A stretch of DNA of 64,000 nt from Beauveria sp. NWAFU-1. Lineage: Eukaryota; Ascomycota; Sordariomycetes; Hypocreales; Cordycipitaceae. The translations under genes and the position numbers were made by a program. The DNA is taken from contig JANBXD010000005.1 in NCBI GenBank assembly GCA_024472245.1, forward strand, positions 868,001 through 932,000, in the 5' to 3' direction. Positions within the stretch are counted from its first letter, which is position 1. Each line of letters starts with the position of its first letter. Positions 1 through 10,301 of this stretch are shown here, piece after piece. The notes beneath the pieces were generated by a model. The model did no database searches and had not been told where the DNA came from. It saw only the letters and a list, made by a program, of their open reading frames with translations.

Positions 1-80
1 GCAGTCTCAGACAACGCCATTGGCCGTTATGACGTCAGCCGGACAGCGCCTTTTTTTTCCTTGCCAGCCGCCAGACCGCT

Positions 81-108
81 GCTGGCTGGCTGGCTGGCTG
101 GCTGGCTG
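81..108. repeat. GGCT tetranucleotide microsatellite
   Basis: About six to seven perfect copies of a GGCT/CTGG unit lie in the far upstream region of the first gene. It is a simple repeat with no coding support. Confidence 0.9.
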
Positions 109-346
109 CACGCCGGCTGCGCCCACCGCCTGATTTACGCTGCCGCCTGAGCTGTCCCCTATTCCCCCTCTGGCTGCCTCGTGGCTTTTTGCTGCATGGG
201 ATCACCCAGTACTGGAATAAATTTCGAGGCAAAACGGAAAAAGAAAATTCTCCGGGCAAGAGTATTAATTGCTGACTTTCACCCTGTCCCTCCCGCGCCC
301 GCTCCCGGATCGTCTTCGATCCGATTCGTTTGATCAGCACTCGCGC

Positions 347-356
347 TATAAATATA
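347..356 (+). promoter_or_regulatory. TATA box of the basic Arg/Ser-rich protein gene
   Basis: TATAAATATA lies 100 bp upstream of the chosen ATG at 447, with a pyrimidine- and CA-rich leader between them. This spacing suits a fungal core promoter. The assignment is by motif and position only. Confidence 0.5.
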
Positions 357-446
357 GCCAGAGGCACAAACGCACACACATACATATCTCGCTCACATAC
401 AGCCTTTCACCTCCCCTCAAAACAAACTTCCACCTCGACACAAACC

Positions 447-1697
447 ATGGCGCGTCGTCGCGACGACCCGTACGCCCAAGACGGCTATTACGGTCGCAAC
501 CCGCCCTACTGGGACGCCGGCGACGCTGGACCCGCGGGGCCGCCTCCGCGTCGCAGCAAATCGGAGCGTCACCGCGGCCCACCCCCTGATTTCGACGACA
601 GAGGCGCCGCCGCCCCCCGCAGATATCGCGGTGGTGAAGACGACTATGCGCCTCGCGGCTCTTCTCATCGCCAAAGCGAACCGCGCCGCGCCCGTTCGCC
701 CCCGCCATCCTACCGCTACGAGGACAGCCGCGGTGTAGAACCGCGTCGCGATCCCAGAGACCACAAAGACCCTAGAGACCCTAGAGACACGAAAGATGCC
801 AGAAACGGAAGAGATGTGAGGGATCCGCGCCCCTCCCGCCACGACCGCGATTACCACCCTCCTCGTGGTGGCGACCGCTACGACGACGACCTCCGCCGTC
901 ACCAACGTAGCAAGACGGCAGAAGACCCTGGCCGCTACAGACGCTCTTCGCCAGATCACAAGAGCAGAGACTACCCCGCGCGCGATGACCGAGACCGAGA
1001 CCGCCACGGAGGCTACACCAAGAGCCGTGGCCGCGACGACCCATCACCTCCCCACGGCAGCCGCACCAAGACACGCGACCTTGCCGACGCTCCAGACCGC
1101 GACCGCCACGCCGGCCACAGCAGCAGCTCGCGCTCCCACGGCAAGGCCAAGCACTCGAGCAAGGAGATTGCCGCCTCAGAGCCGTCCCGCGGCCGCGAAA
1201 AGCATGTGAGCAGCGCTGGCGCCGCCGCTCCGAAGGGCTTTGGCGCCAAGGTCCGCAGCTCAACCATGCCCGCCGCGCAGACGGCCGCCAAGTGGTGGCA
1301 GAACCCGCTCGTGCAGGCCGGCGCCCGCACCGCGCTCTCGGCCGGCGCCACCGCCGCCATGAACAACCGCGGCGCGCAGGGCGAGTGGCTCGGTGCCAAG
1401 GGCGCCAAAGTCGCGACCGCCGCGCTTGGCGCCGCGCTGATGGACGGCTTCATGGGCGGAGGCGGTGCCGCCAAAAAGGACGAGGGTGGTGGTGGTGGCG
1501 GTGGTGGTGGTCGTAATCGTGGCCGCAGCAGTAGTCGCGATCGAGGCCGGGATCGTAGCCCGGACCGCGGCAAGGAAAAGAGTAGTGGCGGCGGCGGCGG
1601 CCGAGCAAAGAGTGAGGGCAGGGGTGGCGATATACGGCATAAGCTGATGCAATCCGGCATGGATTACATGTTGAGGAAGGCGGCAGCGCCGCGGTAA
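447..1697 (+). CDS. Conserved fungal basic, low-complexity protein (unknown function)
   Basis: A 416-residue intronless protein. I chose the ATG at 447 because it sits in a good context (accATGg) and starts the Arg/Asp/Ser-rich sequence; an upstream in-frame ATG at 330 would add 39 residues that look like leader. The first ~270 residues are rich in RD, RS and RH pairs and are probably disordered. A conserved hydrophobic, Gly/Ala-rich block follows around residues 280-340, beginning KWWQNPLVQAGARTALSAGA, with small-residue spacing like a glycine zipper. A poly-Gly run and a short C-terminal helix (MDYMLRKAA) come last. The same KWWQNP-type block occurs, to my knowledge, in uncharacterised proteins of many Pezizomycotina. 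The RD/RS composition suggests an RNA-linked role, but nothing in the sequence proves it. Confidence 0.8.
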   Translation: MARRRDDPYAQDGYYGRNPPYWDAGDAGPAGPPPRRSKSERHRGPPPDFDDRGAAAPRRYRGGEDDYAPRGSSHRQSEPRRARSPPPSYRYEDSRGVEPRRDPRDHKDPRDPRDTKDARNGRDVRDPRPSRHDRDYHPPRGGDRYDDDLRRHQRSKTAEDPGRYRRSSPDHKSRDYPARDDRDRDRHGGYTKSRGRDDPSPPHGSRTKTRDLADAPDRDRHAGHSSSSRSHGKAKHSSKEIAASEPSRGREKHVSSAGAAAPKGFGAKVRSSTMPAAQTAAKWWQNPLVQAGARTALSAGATAAMNNRGAQGEWLGAKGAKVATAALGAALMDGFMGGGGAAKKDEGGGGGGGGGRNRGRSSSRDRGRDRSPDRGKEKSSGGGGGRAKSEGRGGDIRHKLMQSGMDYMLRKAAAPR

Positions 1698-2135
1698 TGA
1701 GGAGGGCAGGGCGGATGAATGCTTGTAATGATGATGATGTAATGACAAAACAGAATGATATTGGCAATTTCACGACGATGGATTACGACAATGGACGAGG
1801 GATGGTTGTTAGCATGGACAGAACCTTATTCGGCTTAGCTTCTTTGATTGGCAGCACACGAAGAGTCATTGATTTATACGGTACACTAGACAGATTCTTT
1901 ACATTTCTAGAACGCACTGCAAAAGCTATATTGGAACATATATATCAATGCTATTCAAGATTGCATTGATAAGTCATCTGTATATGTGCCTTGTATTCTA
2001 TATCACGGTAACTCTCGGTCAGAATACATTGCTATTCGGCAGCGTTGGCCCACCATTGAGGTTATCGAATAGGTAATGCCCTAAAGCGCCTTGTTGCGAT
2101 CGTACTAGGTCAAAAGCTGTCATCAACTACATCTA
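1698..2135. other. Convergent intergenic region
   Basis: This is the shared 3' flank of two convergent genes. It turns A+T-rich after the first stop. An open frame at 1697-1969 has no family resemblance and looks like chance. Confidence 0.6.
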
Positions 2136-2969
2136 TCATTCATAACTGGGTTCTACGCCGCCTCGGTAACTCGGGTCCTCTAAGCTGCTCTCGAGGGCTT
2201 TCATCTCGTCTTCGAGCTCCTGGGACGAACACACCTTCTCTGCCACTTCAAAATCCACCAAGACCACATCATGCCCATCCCGCACAAGGAAGTTATGTTT
2301 GTTGATATCGCCATGCCTGATACCGAGCTCATGCAGCCGACCCAAAGCCTTTTTGCAGCCATCAATGTCCCCTGGCCCCGCAGCCCTCGCGCGTTCTAGC
2401 CACTCGGTGACGAAACCAACCACTCGCCCGTCTTTGCCTTCGGTGAGATGGCCCAGAAACTTGGGGCCAATGCCGGTGTCACTGATCCACTGGTAGACGG
2501 CAGTCTCCTTCTCAATGTAAGGGATTTCCCAGGGCCAAACCGCGAGCTTGACGAGCACAGGTCTGCCGTCGTTGACTTCAGGGTGCGTCGAAATATGGAC
2601 TCGCTGCCTCACTCGGTCCTGCCGCGTGAAATCCAGCTCATTGAGCTTTGCAGGATGCCAGAGATTCTTTACCTCGGCAAAATGCACTGTATCCGTTCTG
2701 ACAAAAGTAGCTCTTCCTGTCTCAGGGTTTCTGGATAGGTGGCCGTTATTCCAATCTCCTGCTGGAAACGGCGGGAAGAGCTCACCAAGCAGGACGGGCT
2801 CGAATGTGCGGTCATCCTCAGCCCCGCGAAACGTGCCCGGCGCCGTGGTTACGTACTTTACGTACTGCCCGTCGACAAGGAAGCGATAATCGCAATCATT
2901 CATGTCATCTTCATCGATGAGACATGCGAGAAGTCGAACGTTGGCGTTCTTCTTCTCGATTGCCATCAT
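2136..2969 (-). CDS. Protein-kinase-fold protein (fungal 'alpha-galactosidase A'-labelled family)
   Basis: An intronless protein of 277 residues. Its C-terminal half has kinase-fold hallmarks: VLVKLAV with a candidate ATP-binding Lys near 141, a Glu cluster at 153-155, a catalytic-loop motif HGDINKHN at 219-226, and VDFE at 238-241 in place of DFG. The N-terminal ~110 residues are specific to this fungal family and contain no recognised domain. Related fungal proteins are, from memory, often mislabelled alpha-galactosidase A. The visible motifs instead suggest a small-molecule or RIO/LPS-type kinase. The retained HGD and Asn residues favour activity, but the substrate is unknown. It is transcribed towards the first gene. 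A second Met follows the first directly, so the start may be either one. Confidence 0.7.
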   Translation of the reverse strand: MMAIEKKNANVRLLACLIDEDDMNDCDYRFLVDGQYVKYVTTAPGTFRGAEDDRTFEPVLLGELFPPFPAGDWNNGHLSRNPETGRATFVRTDTVHFAEVKNLWHPAKLNELDFTRQDRVRQRVHISTHPEVNDGRPVLVKLAVWPWEIPYIEKETAVYQWISDTGIGPKFLGHLTEGKDGRVVGFVTEWLERARAAGPGDIDGCKKALGRLHELGIRHGDINKHNFLVRDGHDVVLVDFEVAEKVCSSQELEDEMKALESSLEDPSYRGGVEPSYE

Positions 2970-4678
2970 GACAGAGGAGCGTTGTCAAGACGACAAGAGA
3001 TGCCTGGGAGATGGCTGAGCGGGGACTCTGGATGCCAACAGCGGCTGTACGGTATGATTTCTTGAGATGGCGCCGGAAAGATTCTGTTGGGAATCGAAAG
3101 GTAAGGCGAGGATATGGGGCAGTGATTTTCTAGCGGTCGAGGTATGAATGCCCTGCTCCTACCTGCGGAATTGACCCCGGAACAGAAAAGAGCTGTGATA
3201 ATATAGGCCAAAACAGCGCCTCCCAGATTTCTGTAAGTGCCCACCACTTTTTGCTGTGTGACAAGAGCGGATAGCCACGCAGTACGCGCTGGAACTAGTA
3301 GCTTGTAGCCAATTAGCGTACTCCCCGTGCCACCATACATTCGCGGCTACTAATAGGTAGTAAATAGTCCAATCTGATACAGCGGAGGAACGAGGCGAAA
3401 ATTTCTGCTTCTCTCGAACCCGTACTCACCAGATTGAAGTGGTTGGCGCAGTTGCTGCCTCGTCACGTATTCGGTGACACGTCGATAGCAGCAATTACGA
3501 TGCCAGCAGCGCAGGTGATTCACTTGAGACTGCATCAGCCCCGAACACGCAAGAAAAAAACTGGCTTTGAATCTGTTGCAGGGCTTTTTGCGAATATCGG
3601 GCCAAATACATGATCGACGTCGTCAGATCGGCAAGGCTGTTATATCCCAGAGCCACAGCACACACATGACGATAACACCTCAACTGACAAGACCCTGACG
3701 GTGCCGCCAAAGTTAGCGTAACGCGGTAGCATTGTTTCTATTTCTCGCATATTGTCTCGCCGCATCCCTCACCGCTACGTACCTCTGAATTTGGGGGAGA
3801 AAGGCAGGTGAACCCCGGCAGGACAAGTGCCGGGACGTCGCACCGATGACTTCATCAGCGTCACATCGGACAACTTAGCCAGCCGTCGGGCACGGCAGCG
3901 CCAAGGGCTTGGGTATCGATGATGATGGCTTCATGAAAGAGTTGACGCTCCGAAACCTGTTTATTCTTTAATGTTTACTTGTTTATTTGCGACCCGTTGA
4001 TGTCAATATCGTGCTGGCCTTGTAAGCAGGTTCGTCTTAGTCGGGAGACTGTGCCGCAAACAGTTTGTTGGGCCGAGCTCTTTCAGATACTCAGCGGCTA
4101 CTTTCGCTGAAGCAATAGTAGGAGCAGCAGCCTCGGTAACTACTCAGACCTACGCAGTTTGAGAGAGGCAAGGAAGACTCGCTACAGGGGGCGTGCAGCC
4201 CGCGGCCGGTCACTACGAATCCTGTTGTATCCGGGCATGTGCATTGATGAACCAGAAAAGCTGAAAATCGCAAAGCAACGCAAATACGAGTCGGCGATCT
4301 GGAATGTAAGCATTGCGCAGGTCTAGCTCTCTTCTATCCGGCGTCGCATCCAGCTGTTCGTGTCGTTCGTCAAGTATGAAGTGCCTGCAAACCGTCGTAC
4401 TGCTAACATAATCGGAATGCTCCTCGCCATTTGTGAGCTCATTGATGCACTTGGCCGAGTCTGCATCTCCCATCGCCATTCCGACTCGTCAGTCGTCATG
4501 TCAGTCGCGTGTTAATCGTCGTGTTAGTTGTCAGCAACATGCGCCTCACGTTCACCTAGTGAACAAAGAAATAAAGTTGTAGGTTCTCTACCACCCTGTA
4601 ATATACACACGCTCTGTCCCCAACGCAGAAACAATGACAAGATATCAAAGACCTTCTCTTCAACTTCACACCTCCCAT
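2970..4678. other. Gene-free interval of 1.7 kb
   Basis: Only short, unrelated open frames of 60-124 codons appear here, without family motifs or a plausible exon chain. It probably holds the promoter of the kinase-like gene and the 3' flank of the complex I gene. Confidence 0.55.
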
Positions 4679-5487
4679 CTAGTTCTTTGCCGCCTCCAGT
4701 TCCCGCTCCGCTTGCCGGTAGTACTTGGCCGTGTCGACGCCGTGCTGGTTGTGGTTGACAAAGTTGAACCACGGTACCGTCGCCATGAAGAGCGCCGAAT
4801 ACCGGCTCTGGCGCGCCGCCACGCCCTGCAGGTACGGGCTCAGCTTGGACTCGCCGTACAGCGGCTGCCCGGCCTGGACCTTGGCGACCATTTCGCGCAT
4901 GTCCATCTCGACCTCTCTCGCGTTTTCGGTGGCGCCGTAGAATCGCACTATAGCTGCGGGTTAGCTTTGTGTCATAGTCGTCGACGGTGGTTTCGGGAAT
5001 TGGACCGTGGTCGTCAACGTACGGGCGGAGCGCTGGTAGAACCAGAGGAAGCCGCCGGCGAGACCGACAAAGCCGGCTAAGCGCATGGCCTTGCCGAATC
5101 CGCCGCGACCGACGTGTGAGGGTGCAAACTGCTCCAGCGTGTAGAGCGCAGCCGGGGCAAACGCAGCGGCGAGAGCACCGGCAATGTAATCTTCCCTGCG
5201 GGCATATCCAACGACACGCTTAAAGTGGCTGCAAAACAGATCGAGATACGGTCAGCAAAGAGTAATTGATCCCATATGATAGCCCCTTTCGGTTTAGACG
5301 TCGAATCGTGGCCATCGGGGCATAGAAAGCACATACGGGTCGTTATCGATGAGCTGTGTCGCTGGGTCAGCAAATTTCATCAATTGACGGCATTGAAGCT
5401 CCCGCAACGTACCGGATAGTCCGTCTGGACAATCTTGCTCGTGCCGACGTAGGACGCCGGCGCCTGCTTGGTCGTAGTCTCCGACAT
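4679..5487 (-). CDS. NADH:ubiquinone oxidoreductase (complex I) 21 kDa subunit
   Basis: An accessory subunit of mitochondrial respiratory complex I, of the fungal 20.9/21 kDa type. I read four exons: 5413-5487, a 17-nt micro-exon at 5337-5353, 5023-5228, and a last exon ending at 4679. The ATG at 5487 starts MSETTTKQ. The micro-exon supplies LIDNDP, and exon 3 continues with HFKRVVGYARREDY, the family's conserved N-terminal motif, then a hydrophobic stretch (LAGFVGLAGGFLWFY). The last exon carries the conserved C-terminal domain, including ENAREVEMDMREMV and PWFNFVNHNQHGVDTAKYY. The last acceptor is ambiguous by a few bases near 4950-4956 (two AGs in the same phase). It is divergent from csm3 with about 230 bp between the starts, so the promoter region is shared. 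Confidence 0.9.
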
Positions 5488-5717
5488 GTCTACGTGGTGG
5501 TGCCCAAGACCTTTGCTCGTGGATTACATACAGCCAATGAATGCCATGATGAAGCTCAGCAATGGATGTGCCTCAGTATTGAGGCACGTGATCCACCACC
5601 AGACAATACACGTGACCCATCCCGTGTAAATTGATGCCCCACCATCGCGTCTCCCAACGCGTGCCACCGTGTAAGTGGTCGCTTCAAGCGAGGATATCTC
5701 AAGCTCAGCAAGAAAAA

Positions 5718-6798
5718 ATGCCGTCGGCGACGAAATCTGCCGCCAGGACGTCCGGCAAGGACAAGCATGATGATTTGGATAACTACAATGTTGGGGACCT
5801 CTCCGACGACCCGTTTGCGACACCCAGCCCAACGTCCAAGAACAAGCGCAAAAGCAACGATGCTGGGCTGGGTATTGACGAAGAGGTGGACGTGCAAAAA
5901 AGAGCTAGAGCACCTACTGTGAAGCTTGACGAGGACAGGTTCGTAATGAATTAACATGGGCGCAATTGGCTATATTTGTGTTACTCTCGCTCACAATAAC
6001 GCACCAGGCTTTTGAGTGATGCTGGCATCCCGAAGCTACGAAAACGGGCTCACAGGCTCAAGCTCAAAGGCAAAGGCCACGAGGTTAGCACTCGAAAAAA
6101 TCCAGACTACTAGCCACTAACTGGTGACATCTTAGTTCTCCGACATGCCACGGCTTCTCTCATTCTATCAGCTCTGGCTCGACGACCTCTACCCCAAAGC
6201 GCGCTTCCTCGACGCCCTCGCCATGGTCGAAAAAGCCGGACACAAGAAGCGCCTCATGACCGCACGCAACGAGTGGCTCAACGAGCGCAGGCCCCAATCC
6301 GCCGACTACGCCCTCGCCGCTGACGACGACGACCCCTTTCCTCTGGAAGACCGTCCCGACACCGACACCGCGGTCAGCCTGCCCGAGCGCCCGTCTGCTG
6401 GCCGATTGATCCAGGGCCGCGCCGGACCCGGACCCAGCACGCCGCCGCGCGACCAGCACCCAGACGACTTTTCCGAAGACGACGACTTGTACAATGTGAC
6501 GCCGCGCGCGGGGCCGCGACCCGGGCTCACGGCGCTGCAGCCAGACGCGCCCGACGACGACGACCTGGACGCGCTGATGGCCGAGGCGCAAGACCACGAC
6601 CGCGGGCCGCCGCCGGTGCAGCGAGCGCCAGAGAAAGGGGGCGCTGACGGCGACGATTTGGATGATTTGATGGCCGAGGCGGAGGCGCAGGATGCAGGGC
6701 CGGTGAAGAGCATTTTCGGGAACCCCATTGCGAGCAAGACGGCGGAGTCGGGTTGGGACGACGACGAGGCGGCGCTGCGAGAGATGGAGGGGTTTTGA
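5718..6798 (+). CDS. csm3: Csm3/Swi3/TIPIN replication-fork protection complex subunit
   Basis: The partner of Tof1/Swi1 (Timeless) that stabilises stalled replication forks in the nucleus. Exons are 5718-5938, 6008-6083 and 6136-6798; phases agree and give 319 residues. After an acidic/basic N-terminus, exons 2 and 3 encode the Swi3 domain, from LLSDAGIPKLRKRAHRLKLK to FSDMPRLLSFYQLWLDDLYP, followed by FLDALAMVEKAGHKKRL. The C-terminal half is disordered and acidic, with repeated DDDLDALMAEA/DDLDDLMAEAEA motifs near residues 250 and 285. The gene is divergent from the complex I subunit. Confidence 0.93.
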
Positions 6799-7004
6799 AA
6801 CGACTACAAATTGTACTGGCGTTGAGGAATTTTTTTGATTTCATTACTTACTGATTTAGCATATACCAGTGTTGTACAATGATGAAGAATACGCTTTACA
6901 TGTTACTGGCGTGAAAGGTGACACGGAAGTTGCTGTGCTGTTACTGTTCTGTATACCGTGTATGCGTTGTCTACATCTTCTTTTCAATTTTTTTTTAAGA
7001 CGTA

Positions 7005-7636
7005 TTATATTTTTGGCTTTGCCGGTACATCGAGCCAAAACGCATCGCTCTCGGCATACACGTCACCATTGCCATCCTCAATGAACGCCTGCAGCCAGGC
7101 CTTGCGGCCCGTCGTCCGTCTCTGCAGCCACGTCCTGCAGACGTACACGCCCGGCGTCGCTAGCGGCTTCTTGTACCGATATTCAGCTCCAGCGTAAACG
7201 TGCTGTCGCCCTCTGTGCTGAAGATGCTGCAGGCGGTGCCCATGGCGACGTCGAGGATGCCCGCCGTGACGCCCCCGTGGGCGACGTCGACGTGGCCGTT
7301 GACGCCGCTGCCGAGCGCAAACAGGCACAGCAGCTCGCCGGCCAGCGGGCTCGTGCCGTTGTCATGGTTGTTGTCGTTGTGATTGGTGTCCTGGAGGGGC
7401 CGGTAGAGGGTGTGCCAGGCACGGATGGTGTCGGGGCCGTTCATGACGCCGGAAAGGTACGAGTCCTCGTTGGTGCGGGCGCGGTCGCGCGTGCGCCAGC
7501 CGACGAGGACGGGCGAAAGCCGCGAGTCGACGAGGAGTTGACGGCACCATAGTGGTGATGTGCGGGAGCCAAAGGCGGCTTGGGCCTCGGGTGAGATGGG
7601 CGCCGAAGTTATCGTGGGGGTCCTGAGGAATACCAT
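7005..7636 (-). CDS. Hot-dog thioesterase-superfamily protein with an internal frameshift
   Basis: The first frame starts at 7636 and runs to about 7182. It carries the conserved acyl-CoA thioesterase core: NGPDTIRAWHTLYRP, LFALGSGVNGHVDVAHGGVT and AGILDVAMGTA, then FTLELNI. There the protein match jumps one frame, to YKKPLATPGVYVCRTWLQR, and ends WLDVPAKPKI at 7005. No intron of credible length resolves the jump: the only GT-AG pair giving the right phase is 17 nt. Loss of one base near 7182 explains it. The Gly-rich HGG motif of the PaaI-like family is intact. The gene is either a recent pseudogene or the assembly lacks a base. It is convergent with csm3. Confidence 0.7.
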
Positions 7637-7901
7637 GTTTGTGGTGGTGGTTTGGTCCGAACCAATTGAGGTTGCTCTCTATTATTACTTTTTCCGCCGA
7701 CAGAATATACTGGTGGTACTGCATCATCTGGGAATCTACCCGAGGCTGATCTCGATACAGCCAAACCGGAGGGTGATGAGTCAGCTGTAACTGAAGCATC
7801 CGAACGCTGTATCTTGAACTCTACAGCGGCCATTTATGGTTTTAGCAGACTTCCATGAGAAAAACAGGGGCAGATCGCTAGCAACGCCCTGAAGCCACCA
7901 G

Positions 7902-7946
7902 CAAGCTGGACAAGCTGGACAAGCTGGACAAGCTGGACAAGCTGGA
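7902..7946. repeat. Minisatellite, 5 x 9 bp (CAAGCTGGA)
   Basis: Five perfect head-to-tail copies of CAAGCTGGA between the thioesterase and GH79 genes. They fall in an open minus frame as a Cys-Pro-Ala repeat, which I take to be chance. Confidence 0.9.
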
Positions 7947-8454
7947 CATGGCCTACAATAGAAACAGCAATGACTCATCGGTCAAGTAATGCTCGTCTCT
8001 CGCAATATATATATGAGAAAAAAAAGGAAATCAACATTCAGACCATCGCATGAGCACTGCCAAAGACAATAGTGTTGAAATGGCCCGTCGGCTGTGGTAC
8101 ACGACATGAATCTTTCAGCCGCCGGGTATTTTCAATCACAGCACAGATGGTTCTGCTCCACGCTCTTGGCAACGTTGTATCTCGCATCGAGCCATGCAGC
8201 TTGACTCCATGCTTTTCCTTGGTCGGAAGAATCTGGATGGAAAGTCTTTTCCCGTGATGCTCCCGGACGGAGGCGGGGAAACCCGTATACAGCCAAGCAG
8301 CCCATGAGTGCATCGCACGGCTGCCAATAATCATGACATGGTTGCACGCAGATCCTCCAGTCGTTCTTGTTCTTGCCACATCTATTGCATATCGGTTGCT
8401 TTTAGCGGCAACTGAAAGCATGGCCAAAGGCAAGCGGCTTTGACCTCCTGGGGC

Positions 8455-8460
8455 ATATAA
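8455..8460 (+). promoter_or_regulatory. TATA-like element of the GH79 gene
   Basis: The sequence GCATATAAGAAGG lies about 70 bp upstream of the ATG at 8525. Inferred from motif and position. Confidence 0.4.
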
Positions 8461-8524
8461 GAAGGCGACAGCCAGGTACCAACAGACATATCAACATCGG
8501 CCGCTGAAGCCATTCACAACAATC

Positions 8525-10301
8525 ATGTGGAAGCAAGCTCTTCTCGCTGCCAGCGTAGCAGGTGCTACCACCGAGCCTATTCATATTCCATCTGCCCCAA
8601 ACGTCAATTCAATTCCTGGCCAGTCCTTCATCAGCTACTCCATTGAGTTGTCATCCTTTCCCGATTTTGCTGGTAATCTTCTCTCCTCATTCCGCCCTCA
8701 GCCCCCAACCCTCACTCACTCTGCTCCCAGGCAACAAATCCAGCCCCAGCACGTTCACCGACAACCTCCTCACCAACATTGGCAACATTGCCGGCAGCAA
8801 GCCGTATATCCGCGTCGGCGGCAACACCCAAGACTACGCGCTGTACAATGCCTCGCTGCGCACGCAAATCAATGGCACCTACGACCCGCAGCGCTCCAAC
8901 GACTACCCAACCACCATCTATCTAGGCCCCTCGTTTTTCGAATCCTACCAGACCCTTCCGGGTGTGCGCTTCTCCCACGGCTTCAACCTCGGTAAAGGCG
9001 CCGTCTCGGCCGAAGGCTGGCAGGCGCTTGTCGACACGGCGCCGCTCGCGTGCAAAGCGCTTGGCCGCGATCGGTTCTACGGCTACGAGTACGGCAACGA
9101 GCCCAACAACTTCAACCTCGGTGGGAGATACAGGCCGCGCAATACGAGCTGGGGTGCCGAGGACTATGTGAGGGAGTGGCGGAACGGCACGGCCGAGATT
9201 CGCAGGCAGATGCGTAAGCACTGTCCGGAGCTGGAGGACAAGTACCTGACATTCATGGCGCCGTCGTATGATGACCGGGCGTCGTCGCTCCCGGCTGTCG
9301 ATGTCTGGAAGCTGGGCCTGGACGAAAACAATGACATCAACACCTACTCGGTGCACAAGTAGGCGCCCTTCGACGATTTGATGAGGGAAACTAATTGACC
9401 ACTCTGACTGACTTGTCTACAGCTACATTGACGGTGCGGCCTCGCCGGGCGTGACTTTGCAGCATACGCTCATGAACCACACCCGCACCACACGCGACGT
9501 CGACGAGCAGATCCGGCGGTACAAGAAGATTGTGGCCGCGGGCAAGGGCACGGCGCCCCTCATCTTTGGCGAGACCAACTCGCTGTACAATCAAGGCAAA
9601 CCAGGCCTGTCCAACTCGTTTGGTGCAGCGCTATGGGGTCTCGACTTTAACCTGTACTCTGCGGCTGCCGGCTACCAGCGCGTGCACATGCACCAAGGCA
9701 CCAACTACCGTGTAGGTTCCCTTTCATAGCAGGAGTTGAAGCTGCACAGATGGTTGTCGCTCTGCTAACACGACGTTAGTACCAAAGCTGGCAGCCGGTT
9801 GACACACACAAAGCCCCCAAGGGCACCAAGGCGCCCTACTACGGCAACGTCGCCGCCGCCAGCGCCCTGGGCAACCTCGTCCGCGGCAATGTGAGCGTGA
9901 CCTCGCTGCCGCTCGCGTCCGACGCCGAGGCCGCGTACGCCATCCACGAGGGCGGCCGCCTGCGCCGCGTCCTGGCCATCAACATGCGCGGCTACAACAC
10001 CACCAAGGACGGTGCGGGCGTCGACCCGCTGCCCGCGCCCGAACCGCGCCCGAGCCGGTTTTTTTCCTTTGCTGTCGGCCACGTGGGTAGACCGGCTGCA
10101 GTGCAGCGGCTCATGGCCAACGGCAGCGACGCCATCACGGGTATCACGTACGACGGCTGGAGCTACAACAACGAGCTGGATAATGGAAGGCCGGTGAGGC
10201 TCCGCAACGTTACGACGGGGGAGACGGTGAAGGTGAGCGGAGGAGTGGTGACGGTGCATGTGCCGGATTCGTCGGCGGCGCTGCTGCATATCGGAGATTA
10301 G
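8525..10301 (+). CDS. Secreted GH79 family glycoside hydrolase (beta-glucuronidase-like)
   Basis: A predicted extracellular retaining glycosidase of family GH79. Exons are 8525-8672, 8731-9358, 9423-9711 and 9780-10301; phases agree and give 528 residues. A hydrophobic signal peptide opens the protein (MWKQALLAASVAGA). The TIM-barrel region has RVGGNTQDYA, then YGNEPNNF, whose Glu near 173 fits the acid/base, and LIFGETNSLYNQG, whose Glu near 309 fits the nucleophile. A C-terminal beta-sandwich domain follows (YYGNVAAASALGN onwards). Several NxS/T sites suit a secreted glycoprotein. Fungal GH79 enzymes typically remove glucuronic or 4-O-methyl-glucuronic acid from arabinogalactan or other glycans; the precise substrate cannot be read here. 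Confidence 0.9.

Larger units (their letters stand above)
7637..8524. other. Divergent intergenic region with a 9-bp minisatellite
   Basis: The region between the thioesterase and GH79 genes is probably a promoter on both sides. It contains the CAAGCTGGA minisatellite listed separately and a TATA element close to the GH79 start. I see no coding exon. Confidence 0.6.

Noticed and set aside
417..1748. Long minus-strand ORFs opposite the first gene
   Set aside because: Shadow frames of a G+C-rich, Arg/Gly-coding gene; no independent motifs.
3405..3425. B-box-like GGTTCGAG on the minus strand, considered as a tRNA
   Set aside because: No matching A-box or cloverleaf could be drawn around it.
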